Position numbers and translations under genes: made by a program. Shown piece after piece: positions 14,568 through 20,971 of a DNA stretch of 20,971 nucleotides (position 1 is its first letter; each line of letters opens with the position of its first letter). The notes beneath the pieces were generated by a model that was not told the origin of the DNA, did not search any database, and worked only from the letters and a program-made list of their open reading frames with translations. Location of the stretch: the NCBI GenBank assembly GCA_021802085.1, contig JAKAAZ010000036.1, positions 1-20,971 on the forward strand, read 5' to 3'. This stretch comes from Acidobacteriota bacterium. GTDB lineage: Bacteria > Acidobacteriota > Terriglobia > Terriglobales > Acidobacteriaceae.

Positions 14568-16331
14568 TCAGATGCGAACGCGGCGCTGGTGGGTGCTGGG
14601 AATTCCCATGTCTTCGCGGTACTTGGCCACAGTACGGCGGTTGACCGCAATTCCATGCGATTGCAGCAGGTGGGCGATGGCATCGTCGGTCAAGGGCTTG
14701 CTGGAATCTTCTTCCTCAATCATCTTCTTCACCTTGCGCTTCAACAGCAGCAGCGGCGTGTCCGATCCTTCGGGACCATTCACACCCTCCGAGAAAAAGA
14801 AGCGCAGCTCGAAGACCCCCTGCGGCGTATGCACGTACTTGTTGGCGACAGCACGGCTTACCGTCGACGCATGTACGCCAATTTCCTCGGCGACGTCCTT
14901 GATCATCATCGGCTTCAGCGCGTCGACGCCTTGCTCCAGAAACTCGTGCTGACGGCGAACAATCACTTCGCAGGTGCGCAAAATTGTATTCTTCCTCTGC
15001 TCAATGTTGCGCATTAGTTGAATGGCCGAGCGGTAACGCTCTTTGACATAGTCCCGCACCTCGCGCTCGGTGCCTTCCTGGCTCAACATGCGGCGATACC
15101 CCTGATTCAAGCGCAGTGTCGGCATCTCCTCATCGTTGATGAGAATCACATATTCATCATCGCGCTTTTGGAAGGCGACATCGGGCTCAATCAGGCGTGG
15201 CTGCTCGCGGTTATAACGCTGGCCCGGCTTGGGGTCCAGCGCGCGAATCGACTCAATCGCCAACTGTACCCTGGACTGCGGGCTACCCGTAAACCGGGAG
15301 AGCTCGCGGATGTCCCGCTTTAACAAGTGCGGCAAAAATTCGTCGATGATTCGCCGCGCCAGCACCATGATCGCACCAGCTTCCGACTGAACCTGTTCCG
15401 CCGCCGTATCGGCAGGGTGCAGATCGGCCTCAGCATCGCCCGCGGCTGCAGCCAGCCGAATCCCCTCGGCCAATTCTCCGGCCTGCTGCGAACGCACATC
15501 CAACTGGGTCAGCAAGCACTCTCGTAAATCGCGCGCGGCGATGCCAACGGGATCGAACCTTCGCACAATATCGAGGGCCTCGGCCAGATCGCCCTTCAGC
15601 GCGGGTGAATATTCGGTGGATGGCGCGGGCCCGTCGGTCGTACCTTTGAGATCGCTGGTCGCTCCATCGGGCACGCGAGCGTCCGCAGGTTGGCTTAGGC
15701 CGTTCAACCCATTCAGGCCCTTCGATCCACTCGCAATCGTCTGCGGGATTGATGCCGCATGGCCATTCTTTTCGGCAACCCCATCGACACGCGCTGCGGG
15801 CCACGGACGCGGGCGTTGCTGGGCCAGCACGGCGAGCATTTCTTCATCGCTGGCGGTCAGATATCCATCTTCATCCAGGTTGCCAATCACCAGCTCGGCA
15901 GCCTCGCGAACGCCTGGGGTAAGATGCAGCGAGCCTAACTGCCACATCAAATGATCGGTCAGAGTTGTGGGCTTGGAAAGAAAGTTTTCGAACGAAGGTT
16001 TCTCGTTGATCTCGGTGCTCTGCGGCGTGCGGTAGCCGGGATCCAGATAGTCCTGGAAATAGGAGCCAAAGTCGATCTCGTCGAACGGATCGCGCTCCTC
16101 AGTTTTTTCCGTTACCGTCGGGGCCGCTTCTTCCGGAGTGCGAACATCCTCCACAAGCGGGACGGTCTCCTCCATGTCCTCCAACAATGGATTCTCCAGC
16201 AGCTCGGCGTCGATCATCTCCTTCAGTTCCTGTTTGTTCAAGGCCAGCAGGCTGACCATCTGAACCAGGCCCGGCGTCAGAATCTGCTTCTGCGAGACCT
16301 TCAAATTAAGCCGGGGTTGAAGAAGAGCCAT
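14568..16331 (-). CDS. rpoN: RNA polymerase sigma-54 factor
   Basis: This 587-residue protein is sigma-54, which binds -24/-12 promoters and needs AAA+ activators. Region I is MALLQPRLNLKVSQ to about residue 50, followed by an acidic linker (51-90). The core-binding domain carries LTDHLMWQL and NLDEDGYLTA. The helix-turn-helix and the C-terminal RpoN box follow; the box reads NRRTVAKYRE (564-573), one residue off the ARRTVAKYRE consensus. Two low-complexity insertions interrupt the core-binding domain: about 171-245 (Gly/Asn/Ser/Pro-rich, with GLNGLNGLSQ) and about 280-320 (Ala/Glu-rich). This makes it about 110 residues longer than E. coli RpoN (477). The ATG at 16331 gives the canonical N-terminus; an ATG 14 codons upstream is less likely. 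No bacterial enhancer-binding protein gene is in the window. Confidence 0.96.
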   Translation of the reverse strand: MALLQPRLNLKVSQKQILTPGLVQMVSLLALNKQELKEMIDAELLENPLLEDMEETVPLVEDVRTPEEAAPTVTEKTEERDPFDEIDFGSYFQDYLDPGYRTPQSTEINEKPSFENFLSKPTTLTDHLMWQLGSLHLTPGVREAAELVIGNLDEDGYLTASDEEMLAVLAQQRPRPWPAARVDGVAEKNGHAASIPQTIASGSKGLNGLNGLSQPADARVPDGATSDLKGTTDGPAPSTEYSPALKGDLAEALDIVRRFDPVGIAARDLRECLLTQLDVRSQQAGELAEGIRLAAAAGDAEADLHPADTAAEQVQSEAGAIMVLARRIIDEFLPHLLKRDIRELSRFTGSPQSRVQLAIESIRALDPKPGQRYNREQPRLIEPDVAFQKRDDEYVILINDEEMPTLRLNQGYRRMLSQEGTEREVRDYVKERYRSAIQLMRNIEQRKNTILRTCEVIVRRQHEFLEQGVDALKPMMIKDVAEEIGVHASTVSRAVANKYVHTPQGVFELRFFFSEGVNGPEGSDTPLLLLKRKVKKMIEEEDSSKPLTDDAIAHLLQSHGIAVNRRTVAKYREDMGIPSTHQRRVRI

Positions 16332-16552
16332 GGCAGAGTTCCAGTGGAGAATGAAGTTAGGTTCAGTGTACACGGGCAGATTGGCAGAAAACCTTTTTTG
16401 TTCGACGAACGACCAATATCAACTTTATTTTGTGATAGTTAGAATATTTGCATTCAAATTGCACGCAGTGTTCTTATCGGGGCGGTCGTTCATCTTTCGG
16501 CGACCCAGCCGCGCCAACTGGATTTCCGGATACATGCCTGTCAGAACCGTTT
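16332..16552 (-). promoter_or_regulatory. rpoN upstream region
   Basis: No gene is seen here. The portion at 16391-16470 is AT-rich and probably holds the rpoN promoter on the minus strand, but I could not fix a convincing -35/-10 pair. A GTTCGACGAAC palindrome lies at 16400-16410 and could be an operator or chance. The part at 16471-16552 is GC-rich and featureless. Confidence 0.3.
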
Positions 16553-16682
16553 CTAGGAGCCTGTCGGGCATAGATTTCATACCCTTTAAAATCAACAACC
16601 TACAAAATCTACCATGTTTTGTATGTTGTTGATTCTATGTTGGTTACAAAATCTCAAACCCTTATGCCCGACAGACTCCTAG
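16553..16682. mobile_element. MITE-like palindromic element between lptB and rpoN
   Basis: This 130-bp element has 20-bp terminal inverted repeats: CTAGGAGCCTGTCGGGCATA (16553-16572) and TATGCCCGACAGACTCCTAG (16663-16682), matching at 19 of 20 positions. A second, inner inverted repeat pairs AATCAACAAC plus TACAAAA with TTTTGTA plus GTTGTTGATT across a short loop. The whole forms one imperfect hairpin without coding capacity. The outer CTAG on both sides may be a 4-bp target duplication, as seen for IS5-type elements (YTAR targets), leaving GAGYCTGTCGGGCATA as the true ends; the IS5 link is my inference. The right end contains the TAG stop of lptB. It could instead be a large transcription-terminating hairpin. 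Confidence 0.6.
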
Positions 16683-17407
16683 CCCAGGGTGAAGCCTTCC
16701 CCGAGATACACCCGCCGCACTTCCGGATCCTGACCCAATTCTTCCGGCGTGCCCGTCCGGAAAATCTTGCCCTCGTTGATGATGTACGCCCGGTCGGTAA
16801 CGGTAAGCGTCTCACGCACGTTGTGGTCTGTGATCAACACGCCGTATCCACTGGCTTTCAGGTCGAAGATAATGTCCTGTAAATCATGAACTGCAATCGG
16901 GTCGATTCCTGAGAACGGTTCATCCAGCAAAATGAAATTCGGCTCGATGCAAAGGCAGCGGGCGATTTCCACGCGTCTCCGCTCGCCGCCAGACAACGCG
17001 TAGCCGCGGGTTTTCCTCACGTGCCCAAGGCTCAGTTGTTCAATCAGCCGCTCCATGCGGGTCCGTCGCTGCTCCCACCCGCCGGGCTGCACTTCCAACA
17101 CGGCCAGGATGTTTTCCTCCACCGTGAGCTTGCGAAAAATAGAGGGTTCCTGCGGCAGGTAGCTGATTCCGAAATTGCGGGCCCGCAGATACATAGGCAG
17201 GCGCGTGATGTCCCGGTCCCCGACCAGCACCCGCCCGGAGTCCGGCTGCACCAGGCCGACGATCATATAAAAGGTCGTCGTCTTCCCCGCGCCATTCGGT
17301 CCCAGCAGACCGACCACTTCACCCTTGTGGATCTCCAGGCAGACACCTCGCACTACCTGTCTTCCGCGATAATTCTTGGCCAGCTGGTCCGTCGTCAGTC
17401 GCTGCAT
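16679..17407 (-). CDS. lptB: LPS export ABC transporter ATPase
   Basis: This 242-residue cytoplasmic ATPase powers the Lpt machine that pulls LPS from the inner membrane to the cell surface. All motifs are intact: Walker A GPNGAGKTT (36-44), Q-loop Q86 in YLPQEPSIFRKLTVEEN, signature LSGGERRR (138-145), Walker B FILLDEPFSGIDP (158-170) and switch His H195 in ITDHNVRET. The YLPQ..SIFRKLTVE.N stretch and the C-terminus RRVYLGEGF are diagnostic of LptB rather than other ABC ATPases. The start codon overlaps the stop of the upstream lptCA gene by one base (TAATG), so translation is probably coupled. The stop codon lies in the terminal repeat of a MITE-like element. The membrane partners LptF/LptG are not in the window. 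Confidence 0.96.
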   Translation of the reverse strand: MQRLTTDQLAKNYRGRQVVRGVCLEIHKGEVVGLLGPNGAGKTTTFYMIVGLVQPDSGRVLVGDRDITRLPMYLRARNFGISYLPQEPSIFRKLTVEENILAVLEVQPGGWEQRRTRMERLIEQLSLGHVRKTRGYALSGGERRRVEIARCLCIEPNFILLDEPFSGIDPIAVHDLQDIIFDLKASGYGVLITDHNVRETLTVTDRAYIINEGKIFRTGTPEELGQDPEVRRVYLGEGFTLG

Positions 17408-19974
17408 TATTTCTTTTGAACCCGCGTCTTCGTCGTGGTTGAATCGTTGGCTGTTCCGCTTACTATTATCGCCTGTGTCTGCGCTGCGAACGTCAGAGCC
17501 TGTCCGGTCACGCTTCCCTGGCTCGCATCCTCCACCTTGGGAGGATTGCCACCGTCTCCCGTCAGCACAAAATGTCCGTCACTCGCCGTATACACGAGCC
17601 GAGACCCGGTTCCGCGCCTTCCGGGCTGCACCACAACGACATTTCCGGTAGCTACAATCCGTTCGACGGAGGATTGCGAGACATTGTTGCGCTGGGAAAA
17701 AGCTTTTTGTTCCTTTTCTGTGGGAGTAGCCACCCCCTTCGACGAGGAGCGCACAGCGGCAGGAGTCAGGAAGACTTCCGCATGGTCGGCGAAGACCTCG
17801 CCATCCGAGTTGATGACCTCGACATGGTTGTCAAAGCTGGCTTTGCGTTCCGCATCGGAGTACAGCAAACGCTGGCTGAGTACCCGAGTTGTGGAAGGTC
17901 CAAGACTGTCCGGACTGTGATTGCCGGGCCGGTTGGCTTTCGATGCCTTCTCGGTCCCCTGTTGCGACGGCTCGGCGGATTGTGCCAGGAACGTGCTGTG
18001 CACGCACTGGGCGCAGGTTCCACTGCCGTATGCGGAGAGGGTCTGCATCTTCTGAGATACCTCAATCACAGGAGCTTCGATGATGTTGTCTCCCTGCCAC
18101 AACCGGGCCTGTCCGGTGAAGATGGCTCTCTGTGTATCGTGTAGCAGAACGGCTTCCCGAGCGATGATATGGGTCGGCTGGTCCCCACTCAGCAGAGGTC
18201 CCGGCGAAGTCTGCGTCTGGCTGTCCGAACGGAGTGTCGTCTCGACCGCACCGGAAGCCAGCATTTTTCCAGCGGCGCGCTGCACCTCGAATCGGTTGGC
18301 GGTCATCTCCAGGGTGGTGTCGCGAAATTCCGGCGCTCCCGTCAGCGTCAACGTGTCCGTCGCGCCATCGTATTCGGCGCGGGCCGCAGTCGCGGTAGAA
18401 ATCTGCGAACCGGGAGCGACACCTGCGCCACCGGTCCCGTTGGTGGACGTCTGTTGCAACACCACATGGCCCGTCTGCACCGCGGTCCGTATCGATTGCG
18501 CCGTCAGCCCCTCGCCTGCGCCGGTTTCCACGCCATTCGCTGGATTTGCAATCGAAGTTGCGGACGCTCGACGCTGCACCGGAGGCTTGGCGGCCTTCGG
18601 CATGGGTGACTGCGGAGTCCCCGTGACAAAGTCGACGCTGAGCGCATTTCCGGTGCTCGTGTCGATATCTCCATTGGCTTCGACCATGCGCATCCGCGTA
18701 TCCGCTATGCCGTCGAGATGTTGCAATTCGTTCCCGGCAAGGAACTTCGCCTTCAAAGTTTGCGCCGCAAGACTGGTCGCTTGCGACGGATGACCACGCG
18801 TCATGCTTTGAGAAGCAAAGACCGCGTTGCCGGTCGCATCCGCTGTCTCCAACTGCGCCTGACCGCTCGGGGATGGGCGCAAATGCAGGACCAAGTGGTT
18901 TGCGGCCAGCGTGCGATGGAGATGATCCTTGTCTCGGTCAATCTGTTGCTGGAATTTCACTTCGCCATCAATCGTGACGCGATTCGCGTGGCCAGCCGAG
19001 TCAAAGTCCACGACGGCCTGCCTGCCGCCGCCGGCGGTTTGCTGCGTTGGTTGATTTTGCGTGAACTGCACGCCGCCGAGAAAATGGGCTTGCCGCGGCT
19101 GGTTCTTTTCATTCAGCTGGACCGTCATCACGGCGGAACGCACGTCAGTTCCGTCAGCAGATGCGAGCTCAACGGCATTCTGCGCATCCAGTCGTTCCGC
19201 CGAGCCGTCCCCTCGCAGATACACAGTCGCCGTTCCCGCGCTTCCTTGCTCGTTCCCTCGCGGTGTGCGGGAAGAATAGCGTGGCAGCAGCAAGTGGACC
19301 TGACTTTCATCGCGGTCATAGGTGGCCTGGGATGCACGCACCACTGCGGGACGGTCCTGCATCTGGGTCGTCAACACAACCTGGGATCGCAACAGCAGGT
19401 GTCCCTGTTTTGAATCGTATTCCGCTCCCATCGCCTGACCGCTGGAGTTGGAAAATTGAAAATCCACTTCACCACTGCATGTCGCCGCACCAGTCTTTTG
19501 ATTAAAAACGAGGCCATGCGTGGTGACATACACGATCTGCGGCCCCTGCTTGTTCGCTGCCCCCTGACGAACATCGGACTGGGGAACATGCAGCACAATG
19601 TTCGCTTCCCCCTGGGCGGTGACGATCTGGCTGTCCCGGTCGTATTCAAAATCCTTTCCAGCGATGGTATCGGCGTTGTTGTCCTGCCGGTGATACATGT
19701 CGATTTCGACGTCGTGCAACAGCACCCGCCCACCGGTCTTGAAAGCGACGGATCGGGCCGCGTGCAGGGTAAAGACCTTGCGGCCCTGCTCGGTCTTCGA
19801 CAGTACGAAGCCCTGGGTCGTTTGCTGAATCTGGATGCCCAACCGCGCTGGTAGATCCTGGGCCACCTCGCGAAGCCGCCAGCGTCCGTAAAAAATCGAT
19901 CCCGCGATGGACACCAGCAGCACCGCAGCCGCCACGATGATTGCCAGGCGCAGCCTCTCGATTGTCCAACGCAT
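17407..19974 (-). CDS. LptC/LptA (OstA-like) giant periplasmic LPS-transport protein
   Basis: This 855-residue protein starts with a single membrane anchor (residues about 8-29, LRLAIIVAAAVLLVSIAGSIFYG). An LptC-like region (about 40-200) contains GRKVFTLHAARSVAFKTGGR and DTIAGKDFEYDRDSQIVTAQG. After it come several stretches of the beta-rich OstA/LptA pattern (for example RASQATYDRDES, ARAEYDGATDTLTLTGAPEF and RIVATGNVVVVQPGRRGTG), separated by Ser/Gln/Thr-rich linkers. The pattern suggests that LptC and LptA functions are fused into one periplasmic bridge; LptC and LptA of E. coli are each under 200 residues. Its gene position directly before lptB, with a TAATG overlap, supports the role. 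Domain limits are approximate because the repeats are diverged. A GAGAAG ribosome site precedes the ATG. Confidence 0.85.
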   Translation of the reverse strand: MRWTIERLRLAIIVAAAVLLVSIAGSIFYGRWRLREVAQDLPARLGIQIQQTTQGFVLSKTEQGRKVFTLHAARSVAFKTGGRVLLHDVEIDMYHRQDNNADTIAGKDFEYDRDSQIVTAQGEANIVLHVPQSDVRQGAANKQGPQIVYVTTHGLVFNQKTGAATCSGEVDFQFSNSSGQAMGAEYDSKQGHLLLRSQVVLTTQMQDRPAVVRASQATYDRDESQVHLLLPRYSSRTPRGNEQGSAGTATVYLRGDGSAERLDAQNAVELASADGTDVRSAVMTVQLNEKNQPRQAHFLGGVQFTQNQPTQQTAGGGRQAVVDFDSAGHANRVTIDGEVKFQQQIDRDKDHLHRTLAANHLVLHLRPSPSGQAQLETADATGNAVFASQSMTRGHPSQATSLAAQTLKAKFLAGNELQHLDGIADTRMRMVEANGDIDTSTGNALSVDFVTGTPQSPMPKAAKPPVQRRASATSIANPANGVETGAGEGLTAQSIRTAVQTGHVVLQQTSTNGTGGAGVAPGSQISTATAARAEYDGATDTLTLTGAPEFRDTTLEMTANRFEVQRAAGKMLASGAVETTLRSDSQTQTSPGPLLSGDQPTHIIAREAVLLHDTQRAIFTGQARLWQGDNIIEAPVIEVSQKMQTLSAYGSGTCAQCVHSTFLAQSAEPSQQGTEKASKANRPGNHSPDSLGPSTTRVLSQRLLYSDAERKASFDNHVEVINSDGEVFADHAEVFLTPAAVRSSSKGVATPTEKEQKAFSQRNNVSQSSVERIVATGNVVVVQPGRRGTGSRLVYTASDGHFVLTGDGGNPPKVEDASQGSVTGQALTFAAQTQAIIVSGTANDSTTTKTRVQKK

Positions 19975-20032
19975 ACCATCATCTTCTCATTTCGCGCCAT
20001 TCACCGAGAGCGTAACAACTACAATTAAGAGG
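19975..20032. promoter_or_regulatory. Divergent promoter region, lptCA / hypothetical gene
   Basis: These 58 bp separate two divergent genes. On the plus strand TACAAT (20020-20025) is a good -10 box ending 7 nt before the ATG at 20033, which would give a leaderless transcript. No clear -35 box lies at the expected spacing. The minus-strand promoter for lptCA must also lie here or inside the neighbour. Confidence 0.4.
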
Positions 20033-20635
20033 ATGGCCGATCCTCTCTATTACAGCCTGTGGTTCCCCAGGTTTCGCTTGACGGCACTGCCGGAAAAGCT
20101 GATCCAGGTTATGCATCAGCTTCCCCACGCCCTGGTCACCGCCGCTTCCGTGTATCCGTTGGACTGGCAGCAGTCGCCCACATTCCAGCGCGTTTACCTT
20201 GCCGAGCACGACGAGCCGGCGACGCCGGAGATGGCCGTGGCCGAAGCAACGGAAATCCTGCATGAAGACAGCGCGTATGAGTTCGAGCTGCCGTGGAAGC
20301 TTTGGTACCCGGAGAGCGATGGCTTGCTCGACCCAATCTGGAAAGAGGAAGTTCGCACGGTGCGCGTTGTTGGCCTGGGACCGGAATTCGACGAGGGCAG
20401 TTACGCGCAGAATGGCCACATTCGCGTGGATCTGGGACTGGATACGCCGTTTCTCTGCGAGGACATTCCTCTGCGCGAGGACGACCAGCTTTTCGTGAAA
20501 AAGAATGTGGAGCAACTGGTCGCGTTCACCACGGAAGTGGAAAAGAATTGCGGTGTGGAGACACGCCTGCTGTGGACCGAAAGCGAAGAGAATCTGGCGC
20601 AAAAGCTGATTGCTAGGTTGCAAAAACTCAATTGA
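20033..20635 (+). CDS. Conserved-looking protein of unknown function
   Basis: I do not recognise this 200-residue protein. It is soluble-looking and acidic, with no signal peptide, membrane segment or metal-binding Cys pattern. It is rich in aromatic residues near the start (DPLYYSLWFPRF) and has a WKLWYP segment and a C-terminal helix (ENLAQKLIARLQKLN). The frame shows no interruption and its codon use resembles that of its neighbours, so it is probably real. The ATG at 20033 is preceded directly by AGAGG, too close for a normal ribosome site, which again fits a leaderless message. It is divergent from lptCA, so a functional link to LPS transport cannot be assumed. Confidence 0.8.
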   Translation: MADPLYYSLWFPRFRLTALPEKLIQVMHQLPHALVTAASVYPLDWQQSPTFQRVYLAEHDEPATPEMAVAEATEILHEDSAYEFELPWKLWYPESDGLLDPIWKEEVRTVRVVGLGPEFDEGSYAQNGHIRVDLGLDTPFLCEDIPLREDDQLFVKKNVEQLVAFTTEVEKNCGVETRLLWTESEENLAQKLIARLQKLN

Positions 20636-20723
20636 CCCTCGTGTCGCAGAAAATGTCCGCAGTCGAGGTATTGGCGTCCTGCGAATGCCATTCAAATGAC
20701 AAGATGGTATTCGCGATCCAAGG

Positions 20724-20835
20724 GAGTCATTCTGAGCGAAGCGAAGAATCCAGACGATTTTGGCTCAATTGATTCAGCCAGTATTCTCTGGATACTTCAT
20801 TCTGGTCGCTACGCGACCTTCATTCAGAATGACTC
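20724..20835. repeat. REP-like inverted repeat pair
   Basis: GAGTCATTCTGA (20724-20735) and TCAGAATGACTC (20824-20835) form a 12-bp outer stem. Inside them AATCCAGA (20747-20754) answers TCTGGATA (20787-20794). The right half contains an extra perfect small hairpin, GGTCGCTACGCGACC (20804-20818). The GTCATTCTGAGCGAAGCGAAG start is a widespread intergenic repeat in acidobacterial and some other genomes, by my recollection. It may act as a 3' hairpin for the gene ending at 20635, or be a REP/REPIN-type mobile repeat. Confidence 0.7.
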
Positions 20836-20971
20836 GACAGATTTTTAGCCGCCATTTCTCACAGGGGACGATTTTTGCGGGGAGTGGCGGGGCTGAACCG
20901 GCCAGGAGAGCAGTATCGCAGCAGGAAGTTGTGCGGGAAGGGTTGCAGGGGTTGAGCGGCGGGACTTTTTC
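20836..20971. other. Right-edge intergenic stretch, no credible gene
   Basis: The stretch is G-rich on the plus strand, with runs such as GCGGGGAGTGGCGGGG and GGGTTGCAGGGG. A minus-strand frame is open from the window edge to a stop at 20774, but it runs through the REP-like repeat and has low-complexity composition, so I do not call it a gene. The gap at 20636-20723 likewise holds nothing recognisable. Confidence 0.4.

Noticed and set aside
20774..20971. Minus-strand frame open from the right edge
   Set aside because: It runs through the REP-like repeat, has no start in the window and shows a Pro/Thr/Cys-rich, non-protein-like composition.

Overview
The window is a chromosomal housekeeping segment from a Gram-negative bacterium. 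It is most likely an acidobacterium of the Terriglobia/Koribacter type. This placement is an inference from three things: gene content, the very long LptC/LptA-like protein beside LptB, and the GTCATTCTGAGCGAAG-type intergenic repeat. No rRNA gene is present to confirm it. I saw no tRNA, CRISPR array, phage or conjugation genes.

Left part (1-2674, minus strand). The window opens inside what reads as the 5' end of a group II intron, which sits directly after the terminator hairpin of a secreted SYLF-domain protein gene. Next come a LuxR-type regulator with a degenerate receiver domain, closed by a strong terminator, and dcd (dCTP deaminase).

Central plus-strand block (2851-12817). An HU-family gene stands alone between a promoter and a 14-bp terminator hairpin. 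A tightly packed cluster follows: a small Arg-rich ORF, an msbA-like ABC exporter, yicC, gmk, rpoZ, coaBC, a family 4 uracil-DNA glycosylase, a dienelactone hydrolase-family gene and priA. The order yicC-gmk-rpoZ-coaBC-priA is an old conserved cluster; here it is joined to a lipid A exporter and split by two extra genes. Several junctions are ATGA overlaps or have short gaps.

Minus-strand block (19974-12833). In transcription order it carries a giant lptC/lptA-like gene, lptB, rpoN, long-form hpf and rapZ. This matches the proteobacterial lptCAB-rpoN-hpf-ptsN-rapZ locus, except that ptsN is missing. A 130-bp hairpin-forming, MITE-like element lies between lptB and rpoN, and its outer end contains the lptB stop codon. 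The two blocks converge with only 15 bp between the priA and rapZ stops.

Right end (20033-20971). A conserved-looking protein of unknown function is divergent from lptCA. It is followed by an inverted REP-like pair and a G-rich stretch without a credible gene.

Taken together, msbA with lptB/lptCA covers lipid A flipping and LPS transport. yicC, gmk, rpoZ, coaBC, dcd, ung and priA cover nucleotide, CoA, RNA and DNA maintenance. rpoN, hpf and rapZ are regulatory or stress functions. I found no clearly new multi-gene system. The points most worth checking are the intron at the terminator, the MITE-like element at the lptB stop, the LptC/LptA giant protein, the Leu in the RapZ P-loop and the phosphoacceptor-less regulator.
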